NCBI GenBank assembly: GCA_946407065.1 | Contig: CAMJMQ010000004.1 | Location: 62,001 to 126,000, forward strand | Direction of reading: 5' to 3' | Length of the DNA stretch: 64,000 nt | Origin: an uncultured Clostridia bacterium | GTDB lineage: Bacteria; Bacillota; Clostridia; Oscillospirales; Acutalibacteraceae | In this document: positions 26,874-34,731 of the stretch, piece after piece | Layout of the letters: each line of letters starts with the position of its first letter | Position numbering within the stretch: position 1 is the stretch's first letter | Position numbers and translations under genes: made by a program | The notes under the pieces: model-generated | Told to the model about the DNA's origin: nothing | Database searches by the model: none | What the model saw: only the letters and a program-made list of their open reading frames with translations

Positions 26874-28332
26874 TGAATTCACCTCGTGCGTTTGCTTCGT
26901 CAATCTCGTCAGTATAACTACAAAATGGTTCTGCTAATTTAAGATTCTCCAACAGTTCTTCGGCAGTGGTGTGCTCGTCTCTTGTTGAAAGGATAGCTTT
27001 CACTATGCTGATAATCTGCTGGTCATCCTTTTCGTTGTCGTTCTCAATTTTCTCATCATTTGTCAGATCCAAAAATAGGGAGTTGAGTGGCAACGTATAT
27101 CCTATTTGTTGCAGTAGTACATCAATTCGTTCACGCAGTTCAGGATAATCTGTATATAAATCCTGTATGAGAGGGTAATCCGGATTAATTTCGTAATAGA
27201 TGCTTCCATTTCTAGAAACCATCCTATTCCACATATGTATGACATTGTCGCTAGTTTCTTTTCTACCGCGATATGTCCATGTGCGCTTGCTACCTTCAGA
27301 AATCTTTCCTATGATAATGGATAGGTTCTGTTTAATCTCCTCTGGTGGGGTTGCAGTGGATTTTTTGATATCCAGTGTCCATAAATCATCAAGTGAGTTG
27401 GGAATATCCACCTGAACCCTTGCCAATTTTGAAAGATCACCCTGCCGCATTAGTCGAAACCAGGTGCCCCATACCAAAAGACGCTTATTGCGATACACAT
27501 AAAATCCCTGCTGTTTTCGCAACCCGTCTTTACCGCCTAGAGCTTTCAATTCCGATTTTGTCAGTTTAGAGACATGGGGCAAAATGTAGGGTTTAACAGT
27601 AACTTTTTCGCCGCGAATAGTAATAACCTCTTCATCCATAAGCTGCGTGCTTTTCTTAACTAGAAAGGGATCATGCGCCGGAATGCTCTTCTCATTCATA
27701 CGGATATCCAATTTTTGAATTCCCTGTTCTCCAGTTAAATATCTGTGAAACACTAAGGAAAGATGTTCACGAATGATATCCATTTTCTTTCTGAACGCTT
27801 CAGCAATATCCTTTTCACCAATGGCAAATTTATCAAGATCTTGCCAAATGATAATGGTTCCTTGATCTTGTGAGAGTAGCTTATTTACATTAGGATAATC
27901 TGTAATATCATCCTCATCCAATAGAATAAGAGACCATGTTCCAGCGTTTTTAATATGATCCAGATTCCACTGTGCCGCTGACACACTTCCGTTTTTCTTT
28001 GAGATAACCGTAAGTATTCTGCACTGAGACAAGGAAGCAGTTTTCATTCCTAATCCATATCGCCCTAAATCGATATCGTCTCTTTTTTGTAACGGATCTT
28101 GACTACCGTATTTCATAGCATCGATCAGTTCTCGTTCAGTCATGCCAAATCCGTTATCAAGAATAGAGATATAAGCTCTCCCGATTGGAAAGAAATCTAT
28201 ATTCACAGTTTTTGCATTAGCCGCAATACTGTTGTCAATGATATCAGCAATTGCAGCCTCTATAGAATACCCAATCGCACGAGTTGATTCCATTAATGTC
28301 GGCGCATATGGTGGTGTATCAGCATATTTCAT
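26866..28332 (-). CDS. MORC/MutL-like GHKL ATPase
   Basis: A 488-residue ATPase of the Hsp90/gyrase/MutL (GHKL) superfamily. N box AAIADIIDNSIAA near 28, G1 box DNGFGMTE near 60, G2 box GRYGLGMKTASLS near 94. The middle S5-like domain and the helical tail follow. Iyer, Abhiman and Aravind described such MutL homologues in prokaryotic restriction-modification operons as ancestors of eukaryotic MORC proteins, with the same partners seen here (Z1, methylase, nuclease). ATP-driven dimer closure on DNA would be the expected mechanism. Start has GGAG; 12 bases after the small first gene. Confidence 0.92.
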   Translation of the reverse strand: MKYADTPPYAPTLMESTRAIGYSIEAAIADIIDNSIAANAKTVNIDFFPIGRAYISILDNGFGMTERELIDAMKYGSQDPLQKRDDIDLGRYGLGMKTASLSQCRILTVISKKNGSVSAAQWNLDHIKNAGTWSLILLDEDDITDYPNVNKLLSQDQGTIIIWQDLDKFAIGEKDIAEAFRKKMDIIREHLSLVFHRYLTGEQGIQKLDIRMNEKSIPAHDPFLVKKSTQLMDEEVITIRGEKVTVKPYILPHVSKLTKSELKALGGKDGLRKQQGFYVYRNKRLLVWGTWFRLMRQGDLSKLARVQVDIPNSLDDLWTLDIKKSTATPPEEIKQNLSIIIGKISEGSKRTWTYRGRKETSDNVIHMWNRMVSRNGSIYYEINPDYPLIQDLYTDYPELRERIDVLLQQIGYTLPLNSLFLDLTNDEKIENDNEKDDQQIISIVKAILSTRDEHTTAEELLENLKLAEPFCSYTDEIDEANARGEFND

Positions 28333-28344
28333 AGCGAACTCCAG

Positions 28345-28584
28345 TTACTTTAATCCAAATTCCCTTGTCAAAAGATTTACAAGATATTGAGCTGTTTCCC
28401 GGTCAAATTGAATCGATTGACTGATCTTTTCAGGATTTTCTCTATCAATTTTTCCATAAGTATCAAGTTGAAAATACTTTTCTCCAGCTTTTTCAAAAAT
28501 TGTATATGTCGTAAATACCTTATCATGAATAGTATTTCTATTTTTTTCAATTCGTTTTATACTTGCAATATCCATTTGGGCCAT
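28345..28584 (-). CDS. Small first protein of the Z1/AIPR operon, unknown function
   Basis: A 79-residue protein (MAQMDIASIKRIEKNRNTIH...). The centre, GEKYFQLDTYG and ISQSIQFDRETAQYLVNLL, looks like a compact beta-sheet followed by a helix. I do not recognise a named domain with certainty, although similar small proteins occur in other restriction-type loci. It has an excellent AAGGAG site 7 bases from the ATG and sits directly behind the operon promoter. A repressor, an antitoxin-like or a DNA-contacting role is possible; none is shown by the sequence. Confidence 0.75.
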   Translation of the reverse strand: MAQMDIASIKRIEKNRNTIHDKVFTTYTIFEKAGEKYFQLDTYGKIDRENPEKISQSIQFDRETAQYLVNLLTREFGLK

Positions 28585-28638
28585 AATTTTACTCCTTTAT
28601 ACACAACAATCGACAAATAACTATACTTTGCCAATAAT

Positions 28639-28667
28639 AATATAATACTTTTTGTGCAAATTATCAA
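28639..28667 (-). promoter_or_regulatory. Promoter of the Z1/AIPR/methylase operon
   Basis: Minus strand TTGATA (28667-28662), 17-base spacer, TATATT (28644-28639), about 55 bases before the first gene. Confidence 0.65.
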
Positions 28668-28712
28668 GAGAATCTACTATGTTTTACATTTTTTCACTGT
28701 TTTTTGATGTAG

Positions 28713-29201
28713 TCAATTATTATGACACTTTTCCCAATACTCCTCCGCATCCTCATAGTCCCAGAAGTCATCACGGTTGTCGTAGTAGAAATCTTCCGGG
28801 TGAGCGTAGGATTTGGCATCGTAGGGATCGGAGGATTTCTTTGCGGATGAAGAGGATTTATATTTGCTTGAGGAAAAAGATTTGGAGGTGTCGCTTGAGG
28901 CGGGCTTACTGCCTGATGAAGCGCTTGAATTGGATTTGGATGACGAGCTGTAGGATGACTTGCTATGGGTTGAGTAGGAGGTGCCGTAGCTGTGATATGA
29001 GCCTGAATAACGAGATGAACTGCTCTTTGAGCAAGAACCGAAAACGCCAAGTAAAAATATCACAATGCAGATCAGCACCGCCCATGTTCCGTAGCCGCAA
29101 CCTGTATTCTTTTTCGGAGGCGTGCTGCCCGATCCTTTCATACTATCCTCAAAGATTCTGTATCCGAAATAATCGTCTAAGAAATCATCATGTCTACTCA
29201 T
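28713..29201 (-). CDS. Ser-rich membrane-anchored protein of the island
   Basis: A 162-residue protein starting MSRHDDFLDDYFGYRIFED. It has one transmembrane segment (WAVLICIVIFLLGVFG, residues about 45-60) followed by a ~70-residue low-complexity stretch of serine, lysine and tyrosine and an acidic tail with repeated YYDNRDDFWDY-type pairs. No domain recognised. The ATG at 29201 has an AGAGGTG site. It follows the 88-residue gene by ~20 bases, so both probably lie behind the SAM-I-like riboswitch. Low-complexity Ser regions often act as flexible linkers. Confidence 0.6.
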   Translation of the reverse strand: MSRHDDFLDDYFGYRIFEDSMKGSGSTPPKKNTGCGYGTWAVLICIVIFLLGVFGSCSKSSSSRYSGSYHSYGTSYSTHSKSSYSSSSKSNSSASSGSKPASSDTSKSFSSSKYKSSSSAKKSSDPYDAKSYAHPEDFYYDNRDDFWDYEDAEEYWEKCHNN

Positions 29202-29222
29202 AACGACACCTCTAATCAACCG

Positions 29223-29489
29223 TTACAACAGTTCTTGATATTCCACCCTGACACAGCTATCCGCGCCCGAGGCGAACTCGATCCGTCCGACCGAACCGAC
29301 ATAGTTCATCGTACCGTCGGGATGGATCGCATAGAGGTCAGACCAATGTCTTTCGGTTGGTTTCATACCATCGCCAAAGGTGAAGCCTTCCAACTCAGCC
29401 TGTCGCAGAAAGCTCATTGCTGTTTTCTCATCCTTGAGGTGAACATACACACGCTCACCCATGCTGGCTAACTCTTTGATTGTTTTCAT
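29223..29489 (-). CDS. Small protein behind the SAM-I-like riboswitch, unknown function
   Basis: An 88-residue protein starting MKTIKELASMGERVYVHLKD. It is beta-rich with a likely helix near residue 25 (AMSFLRQAELEGF), and has the line LYAIHPDGTMNYVGSVGRIEF. I do not recognise a family with confidence; similar small ORFs occur in Clostridial integrative elements. The start follows AAAAAAGGAGTG. Its long 5' leader folds like a SAM riboswitch, so its expression may follow the SAM level in the cell. Confidence 0.65.
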   Translation of the reverse strand: MKTIKELASMGERVYVHLKDEKTAMSFLRQAELEGFTFGDGMKPTERHWSDLYAIHPDGTMNYVGSVGRIEFASGADSCVRVEYQELL

Positions 29490-29517
29490 AATGACACTCC
29501 TTTTTTGATATATCCTA

Positions 29518-29632
29518 AAGAGCGCCGAGGTTCACCTATCGGTCAAGCATTAGCACCTTACCGCCGTGAGTTGCGGCAGGTTGCTGTGCGGTCAACGGGC
29601 TTGTCCCTTGCGCACTCTATAGGTAGCTCTTA
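29518..29632 (-). promoter_or_regulatory. SAM-I (S-box) superfamily-like riboswitch candidate
   Basis: Minus strand 5'-AAGAGC-TACCTAT, then GAGTGCGCAAGGGACAAGCC, CGTTGACCGCACAGCAACC, GCC...GGC, GTAAGGTGCTAATGC, and CCGATAGGT. P1 pairs ACCTAT (29624-29619) with ATAGGT (29539-29534) and can be lengthened by AAGAGC with GCTCTT. P2 is GTGCG/CGCAC; P3 is ACCT-GCC/GGC-AGGT. The S-box core elements AGGGA, GCCC, TGACC, CAGCAACC and AAGGTGCTAA are all in order. The usual P4 is missing or very short. Confidence 0.7.
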
Positions 29633-29831
29633 TGTACATTATCTCACAAAACGAGTCCTATAAAAGTCACTCTGTAATGATTGAATATGGCTCACCAGAT
29701 GACGTTGGATGTTGGAAAGAGTTTTTAATATCTTATCACTGAACAAAAGAATTAAAAACTGATAATTAGTAGATATTATCTCAAAAAACTAAAATGCGTA
29801 ACTATCATATTAAGAATTCTAAACACAACAA

Positions 29832-29871
29832 AAAACAGCGCCACAGTCTTTATAAAATGCGACGCTGTTTT
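29832..29871 (-). terminator. Terminator after the membrane-protein gene
   Basis: AACAGCG...CGCTGTT stem with A and T runs on both sides. The minus-strand reading ends in six T. A near-identical hairpin occurs at 32170-32207 and a related one at 63099-63133. Confidence 0.7.
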
Positions 29872-29904
29872 GCATATTCGTACGAGCAGTAGTAAAACTC
29901 GCGC

Positions 29905-30753
29905 TTACTCTTTCTCATATTTTCTCGCGATTTTTCTTATTATTCTCGATGATTCCTCATATATATCCAAAGCTTGTTCTTTGATACTATTAAGTATCTT
30001 TTCTTTTTCGTTAACTCTACTATCATTGTTGTATATATTAAAAAAATTAAAACCATACGCAATGAACTGTGCAGGAGTTTTTGCTCTTTGTTGAATCGAT
30101 TCATCTTCAATTATAATACCACTATACATTTTCTCTCCTTGAGGTAAAACAGATGCACATAATCTTGAAAAATACTCCTCAAATGGGCTTACATATTGTT
30201 CTTGAAAGCAGTACTCTTCATAGCCAATATCATTTTTCATTATATTATCGATGACACATTTGTTGTTTATTGTTTCATAAAAATTCTGTATTTCATAATC
30301 AACAACATCAATACATTCCTCAATGTCTGGTTGATTGATGTATTCTACATGTGTTGTAGTCCCATAAAGCTGGGAATACCTTTCCTTAAATCTGTTAAAC
30401 AGTATATCCACTACAACACTATACATATTGATAGAATTATACTGAGAAATAAGATCTTTGAGCACCTGACATTTATTATATAAATCATCACTTACAACCA
30501 ATTCATCATTTCTTTCAAGGACTTTATTGCTCTCTGGTGTTGTTATTTCTTTCCAAATATTATAATCCATATCTATTATTCTTTTCATTTCATACTTCAG
30601 AGGGATATAGATTTCTTGTTTTCTTTGTGAGGCAATTTGCGATTTTTCTTTACCTTTTATTCCTAGTGTATAAACAAGCCATGCTGATACACCACCAAAT
30701 ATTACGACAAAGATTCCACTGATTGTGCTTTCCCATATGTTATACCAATTCAT
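29905..30753 (-). CDS. Membrane-anchored protein of unknown function next to a TA-like pair
   Basis: A 282-residue protein. The ATG at 30753 (MNWYNIWESTISGIFVVI) has an AGGAAGG site and gives an N-terminal transmembrane helix of about 20 residues (ISGIFVVIFGGVSAWLVYTL). The rest is soluble, helical and charged, with EYFSRLCASVLPQGEKMYSG in the middle. Such one-helix proteins with a large cytoplasmic part are seen as membrane-acting effectors in phage-defence loci, but nothing in the sequence proves that. It starts 12 bases after the HTH gene stop, so it shares the promoter of the nucleotidyltransferase pair. Confidence 0.6.
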   Translation of the reverse strand: MNWYNIWESTISGIFVVIFGGVSAWLVYTLGIKGKEKSQIASQRKQEIYIPLKYEMKRIIDMDYNIWKEITTPESNKVLERNDELVVSDDLYNKCQVLKDLISQYNSINMYSVVVDILFNRFKERYSQLYGTTTHVEYINQPDIEECIDVVDYEIQNFYETINNKCVIDNIMKNDIGYEEYCFQEQYVSPFEEYFSRLCASVLPQGEKMYSGIIIEDESIQQRAKTPAQFIAYGFNFFNIYNNDSRVNEKEKILNSIKEQALDIYEESSRIIRKIARKYEKE

Positions 30754-30764
30754 AATAATCCTTC

Positions 30765-31280
30765 CTAAACAGTATAATTCCACTGATTTACATACACAAG
30801 CATTTTTCTTGCAGTATTCAAACTGACTTTACCGGTATCGCCTTTTTTTAGAAAAGCATTCACATTACCGGGGTTTAGATTAAGTGCTTTATAGATGCGA
30901 TAATTGGTAATGCCTTTTTTCGCTTGAACTTCAATAATCCTTTTTTGCATAAGTGCTTTGAGCTTATCTTCATTTTCTTTTGAATTCTTCTTATTCAAGT
31001 AGTTTTCATATATCGTCTTGTATTCACTGAGTGAATGATCAAAGTGTTTTAACGATACACCTTGCAACAATCCGCAACCTTTAGATAAATACGGAAATCT
31101 TCTGCATAACTGATTCTTCAGCTTTTCATCAACATAATAATTAAGGTACAAACACAACACATTTCTTAATCTGGCATTGTTCTCTGACAGCTTCGCAAAT
31201 TTATATAAGGACTTGCTGTTCAGACCGGACAGCTCGCAAAGCTGTTGCTGTAAGTAGCCTTTGAATGTCAGTTCTCTCAT
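30765..31280 (-). CDS. HTH-like protein paired with a nucleotidyltransferase
   Basis: A 171-residue protein, helical throughout. The C-terminal part KKGITNYRIYKALNLNPGNVNAFLKKG looks like a helix-turn-helix of the XRE type. The first half has leucine/asparagine-rich helices (LSENNARLRNVLCLYLNYYV). The first four bases overlap the end of the nucleotidyltransferase gene (ATGA-type overlap), the arrangement of many toxin-antitoxin and MNT-type pairs. Expected role: partner protein or transcriptional autorepressor. I cannot name a family. Confidence 0.65.
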   Translation of the reverse strand: MRELTFKGYLQQQLCELSGLNSKSLYKFAKLSENNARLRNVLCLYLNYYVDEKLKNQLCRRFPYLSKGCGLLQGVSLKHFDHSLSEYKTIYENYLNKKNSKENEDKLKALMQKRIIEVQAKKGITNYRIYKALNLNPGNVNAFLKKGDTGKVSLNTARKMLVYVNQWNYTV

Positions 31281-31786
31281 TGGAATCGCTCCTTGTAATC
31301 CTTATATCTCATTCGCAAGAGGTTTTCGTCAAACTCATTCAGCATACCGTAACAGACATCATTGATCAGTCTATCAAGCAAATCCCAATCCAATTGCTCT
31401 GTAACCTCTTTTACTTCAACATCCTCAATATCTTTATCTCTCCCGGCACACAGCTTGGATACAACCAAGTCTTCTGTTGATACAGTGAAGAATTTAACCT
31501 TTGTGGTTTCAATTGCGACCGGTTTCAAACGATCCTGATAATCTTCAGGGAAGTTAGTCAGATACGCTTTAACATTCATGTTGATTCCATACGCATCCAA
31601 TAGTGGCAGGATCTTCTCGCTGGATGCAATCGAATCAATATCATGTGTAGAACGGTAAATTTTGTCCATCAGCACCAATGCGCTGCCGCCGACAATCACA
31701 CAAGTATATAAATCTTCACTGTTATCCAGCAAAGCCATATCGCTGTCAAGCTGTTTGAGTCTTTCCAACAGTTCTTTCTTGTTCAT
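31277..31786 (-). CDS. Nucleotidyltransferase of the DUF6036/MNT type
   Basis: A 169-residue protein. The strand and helix CVIVGGSALVLMDKIYRSTHDIDSI (shown in part) carry the GGSAL and RxTxDID pattern of minimal nucleotidyltransferases, as in DUF6036 and AbiEii-like proteins. The C-terminal half is helical (TEDLVVSKLCAGRDKDIED is the typical second conserved block). Such enzymes transfer nucleotides to RNA or proteins and are found in toxin-antitoxin pairs with an overlapping HTH gene, as here. Start has AGGTGAT. First gene of a three-gene operon with a very strong promoter. Confidence 0.85.
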   Translation of the reverse strand: MNKKELLERLKQLDSDMALLDNSEDLYTCVIVGGSALVLMDKIYRSTHDIDSIASSEKILPLLDAYGINMNVKAYLTNFPEDYQDRLKPVAIETTKVKFFTVSTEDLVVSKLCAGRDKDIEDVEVKEVTEQLDWDLLDRLINDVCYGMLNEFDENLLRMRYKDYKERFQ

Positions 31787-31802
31787 AGCATCACCTTATA
31801 TT

Positions 31803-31816
31803 ATTATTTGAATAAT
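31803..31816. promoter_or_regulatory. Candidate operator of the nucleotidyltransferase operon
   Basis: ATTATTTGAATAAT is an inverted repeat (ATTATT/AATAAT) between the -10 box and the start codon, at a position where the partner HTH protein could repress. Confidence 0.45.
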
Positions 31817-31831
31817 AGTATTATTGATTAT

Positions 31832-31860
31832 ATTATATAATCTTATTCAATTCTTGTCAA
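31832..31860 (-). promoter_or_regulatory. Consensus promoter of the nucleotidyltransferase operon
   Basis: Minus strand TTGACA (31860-31855), 17-base spacer, TATAAT (31837-31832): perfect -35 and -10 boxes, the strongest promoter in the window. Confidence 0.85.
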
Positions 31861-31931
31861 GCATAATGTACAAAAAGAATGGTTTGTTTTGCCTACAATA
31901 ACCAAGACCGTAACGCAGCCGTAGAACAGCT

Positions 31932-31961
31932 CTAAAACGTCCAGATTTCAGCCGTATCGCA
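31932..31961 (+). repeat. 30-bp direct repeat, right copy
   Basis: Matches 13493-13522 at 28 of 30 positions, same orientation, about 570 bp before the second AAA/DUF4143 ATPase gene. Confidence 0.75.
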
Positions 31962-32169
31962 TTTTTGTGGAAAGGTAGGGTACTTTCAATAGCTTTTTGG
32001 ATTTTGGCTCAAAAATGCAGATAAGAAGTGCGTTCAGTGCTTAAAAAGCCATGTATTAAGCCCTTTTTGGCATGTTTATCCTTCGAGAGAAGCGGTCTTG
32101 AGGGTAAACAAAAATGTTTACCCCCGCTTTGGAATCGACTATATCAAATAATTGACTCGCATAATATAA

Positions 32170-32207
32170 AAACAGCGTCGCAGTCATTTTGTGAATGCGA
32201 CGCTGTT
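32170..32207. repeat. AACAGCG hairpin
   Basis: AACAGCGTCGCA and TGCGACGCTGTT form a 12-bp stem. Same family as the terminator at 29832-29871. Adjacent to a SASP gene remnant. Confidence 0.65.
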
Positions 32208-32210
32208 ATA

Positions 32211-32317
32211 TTATACCGCCAGTCCGTATGTATAAATCACCCTTTCAGTGTGATCATAACAAGTTTGATTATTCCTGATGATTTCTGCTTGTCGTACGTG
32301 CCACACGACGTTAGACC
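32211..32317 (-). pseudogene. Remnant of an alpha/beta SASP gene (C-terminal third)
   Basis: The minus strand ends with codons for VIYTYGLAV and a stop, identical to the C terminus of the intact SASP at 34163-34417. Upstream, AACGTCGTGTGGCACGTACG aligns with AACGTCATGTGTCCTGTACG of the intact gene, but the frame is broken by stops and shifts. Only ~105 bp remain. It is part of a ~720 bp gene-free spacer before the second AAA ATPase. Confidence 0.7.
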
Positions 32318-32435
32318 TTGTCAAATCTTACGAGATAACACAGAATGTGGAATCAGTCACTCGAATAGCGTCATCTGCAATTGCCATAAAAGCACTACTT
32401 GTTATGTAAAAAATGTAATAGGTATCAAAAACTCG

Positions 32436-32464
32436 TTGCATTTTTTGTTAAAACATAGTATAAT
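32436..32464 (+). promoter_or_regulatory. Promoter of the second AAA/DUF4143 ATPase
   Basis: TTGCAT (32436-32441), 17-base spacer, TATAAT (32459-32464), 39 bases before the ATG. Confidence 0.75.
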
Positions 32465-32503
32465 ATCGGTATAAAAAGTGTAGAATAGATTTGGAGGCGT
32501 ATT

Positions 32504-33793
32504 ATGTACAGAACTGCTATTGAACAAATGAAGGCTTGGAAGGACAGCAAATATCGCAAACCTCTGATTATAGAAGGCGCGCGTCAGGTCGGCAAGACAT
32601 GGCTGATGCAAGAATTCGGAAAAGTCGCTTATTCCGATACAGTTTATGTGAATTTTGATTCAAATTCCCGAATGGAAAGCTTGTTTTCGTCCGGCTTTGA
32701 CATTGACCGTATCATCATGGGCTTGGAGATCTATGCTGACAAGAAGATTGACCCGAACAACACCCTATTGATTTTTGATGAAGTTCAAGAGGTTCCCGCA
32801 GCGCTGTCCTCGCTGAAATACTTTTATGAAAACGCGCCTCAGTATCATATTGTTTGTGCGGGTTCATTGCTTGGAATCGCGCTTCACGAAGGTACCTCCT
32901 TCCCTGTCGGAAAGGTAGATTTTCTGCGCTTGTATCCGCTGTCATTCCATGAATTTCTGATCGCGGTCGGTCAGGAGAGACTCGCGGAACTGCAGCAGAA
33001 AAAGGATTACGCGATGATGACTGCGTTCCGTGATAACTACATCGAATTGCTGAAGCAGTATTACTATATCGGCGGTATGCCCGAGGTTGTGCTGAGATTC
33101 TCCGAGAACAAGGATTTCAACGAAGCGCGGCAGATACAACATTTGATTCTTCAGGCGTATGAGCAGGACTTTTCCAAACATGCACCAAAGGAGATCGTAC
33201 CAAAGCTGCGAATGGTATGGAACAGTATTCCTTCTCAACTTTCTAAAGAAAACAAGAAATTCATTTACGGTCTGGTGCGTGAAGGCGCCAGAGCGAAGGA
33301 ATATGAAACGGCGATCATGTGGCTGACGGATTGCGGTCTGCTCCATAAAGTCAGCCGTATCACAAAACCGTTCCTGCCCCTGAAAGCATATGAGGATTTG
33401 AAAGCGTTCAAGCTGTTTTTGCTGGATGTAGGACTACTGTCATGTATGGCCGGGCTGAGCAAAAAGATACTGCTCGACGGTAGCGATATCTTTACGGAAT
33501 TCAAGGGAGCGCTGACGGAGCAGTATGTACTGCAGCAGCTCAAGTGCAGCAACGATATTGCGCTGTACTACTATACAAACGAACGCAATAGCTGTGAGAT
33601 CGACTTCCTGATAGACAACGGTGAAGAGGTGATTCCGGTTGAGGTGAAGGCTGAACAGAATCTGAACGCCAAGAGCCTAAAAACCTACCGGGAGAAATAC
33701 AAACCGGAGCATAGTATCAGGATTTCTATGGCAGATTATCAGCGGGAGGATGGCTTGGAGAATATACCGCTGTATGCGATAGAGGCATTATAA
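32504..33793 (+). CDS. AAA (AAA_14) ATPase with DUF4143 domain, copy 2
   Basis: A 429-residue protein. Walker A GARQVGKTWLMQEFG near residue 25, Walker B LLIFDEVQEVPAAL near 87, AGSLLGIAL near 120, YYIGGMPEVVLRF near 180, and a C-terminal EIDFLIDNGEEVIPVEVKA with the D/E-x-K pattern of the DUF4143 nuclease-like domain. ATG with GGAGG upstream. Same architecture as the gene at 13830-15188, but sequence identity is only moderate by eye. Unlike the AT-rich cassette genes its GC resembles the backbone. Function is not established for the family; a role in conflict or stress systems is often assumed. Confidence 0.9.
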   Translation: MYRTAIEQMKAWKDSKYRKPLIIEGARQVGKTWLMQEFGKVAYSDTVYVNFDSNSRMESLFSSGFDIDRIIMGLEIYADKKIDPNNTLLIFDEVQEVPAALSSLKYFYENAPQYHIVCAGSLLGIALHEGTSFPVGKVDFLRLYPLSFHEFLIAVGQERLAELQQKKDYAMMTAFRDNYIELLKQYYYIGGMPEVVLRFSENKDFNEARQIQHLILQAYEQDFSKHAPKEIVPKLRMVWNSIPSQLSKENKKFIYGLVREGARAKEYETAIMWLTDCGLLHKVSRITKPFLPLKAYEDLKAFKLFLLDVGLLSCMAGLSKKILLDGSDIFTEFKGALTEQYVLQQLKCSNDIALYYYTNERNSCEIDFLIDNGEEVIPVEVKAEQNLNAKSLKTYREKYKPEHSIRISMADYQREDGLENIPLYAIEAL

Positions 33794-34054
33794 CCGAAAT
33801 GGTAAATCATAATCATTTGTCGAAAAAGCTCATAGGCATGGATAATAAGCGTGAAGATTTGACCGAATGACCTATGAGGTGTCAATTCGACTTATGATAG
33901 CTATTTCATCTCTATTTTGGTGCAAAATAGGTGCTTATAATAGATTTTGACCGGATACACAGGATTATGCAGGAAACTGAGATCATTAAAGAGAATCGTT
34001 GTGAATACAACAATAATAATTTAGAGCTTTGGTGAAACCGAAAGGAAGATAAAA
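33794..34054. other. Spacer after the second ATPase, no gene seen
   Basis: About 260 AT-rich bases, at the right edge of the island. No gene or clear repeat recognised; the SASP terminator follows. Confidence 0.6.
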
Positions 34055-34087
34055 AACGAGGGGCAGTTTATTCGACTGCTCCTCGTT
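34055..34087 (-). terminator. Terminator of the SASP gene
   Basis: Minus strand AACGAGGAGCAGT pairs with ACTGCCCCTCGTT and is followed by six T. Confidence 0.8.
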
Positions 34088-34162
34088 TCATCGTTGCCTC
34101 ATTATTCATTTTACAATAAACCGTTTCAGTAAAGAGGCTTTATCCAAGCGGTTTTCAGACCA

Positions 34163-34417
34163 TTACACTGCCAGTCCGTATGTATAGATAACCGTTCCCG
34201 TATGCCAGCTGTTATGCTCGCTGGTACGGTCATATTCTGCCTGTCGTACAGGACACATGACGTTGACCATCTGACCGCCGATGGAGCCTGCCTGCTTGGA
34301 GGTCAGGTCACCGTTATAGCCCTGCTTGAGGCTGACGCCGACTTCGTTAGCTGCTTCCATCTTGAAGCGCTCCAGCGCGTCCTTTGCCTCGGGAACAACG
34401 ATATTGCTCTTGGACAT
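34163..34417 (-). CDS. Alpha/beta-type small acid-soluble spore protein
   Basis: An 84-residue DNA-binding protein that saturates and protects spore DNA. The family core is unmistakable: LERFKMEAANEVGVSL (the GPR protease cleavage region), GYNGDLTSKQAGSIGGQMV. Length is usual for the family. ATG with AAGGAG. The C-terminal extension (HNSWHTGTVIYTYGLAV) is longer than in Bacillus SspA/B. A damaged copy lies 2 kb to the left. The presence of this gene shows that the organism forms spores or descends from a spore former; expression is expected in the forespore. Confidence 0.95.
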   Translation of the reverse strand: MSKSNIVVPEAKDALERFKMEAANEVGVSLKQGYNGDLTSKQAGSIGGQMVNVMCPVRQAEYDRTSEHNSWHTGTVIYTYGLAV

Positions 34418-34445
34418 GGTATTTCTCCTTTTCAGATTTGGGGCA

Positions 34446-34495
34446 GTACCGCGGCAGACAGCGGGGACTTTCTCCCCTATCCCCTGCCGCGATAC
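34446..34495. other. Hairpin in the SASP leader
   Basis: GTACCGCGGCAG (34446-34457) and CTGCCGCGATAC (34484-34495) pair with one mismatch, with a nested GGGGA/TCCCC. It would lie in the 5' leader of the SASP transcript. Function unknown. Confidence 0.5.
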
Positions 34496-34731
34496 CGTGT
34501 CAGGAGAAACTGTCAGACCACAATACAGTCCTTTGTCAGCGCGATCAAACTGAACCGATTCATCATCGGAGAATCACGCTGCAATCATATTGTTCGCGCG
34601 AAGCACGAAATTATTGATAGTAAAATTTGACAACGGATCACTTAAACTTTCCTTCATATGTTGGGGATAATATGGACATCATATCGGTTTTCTGTTATGA
34701 TAACAGCAGATTGAATCGCGGAGGGAATACG

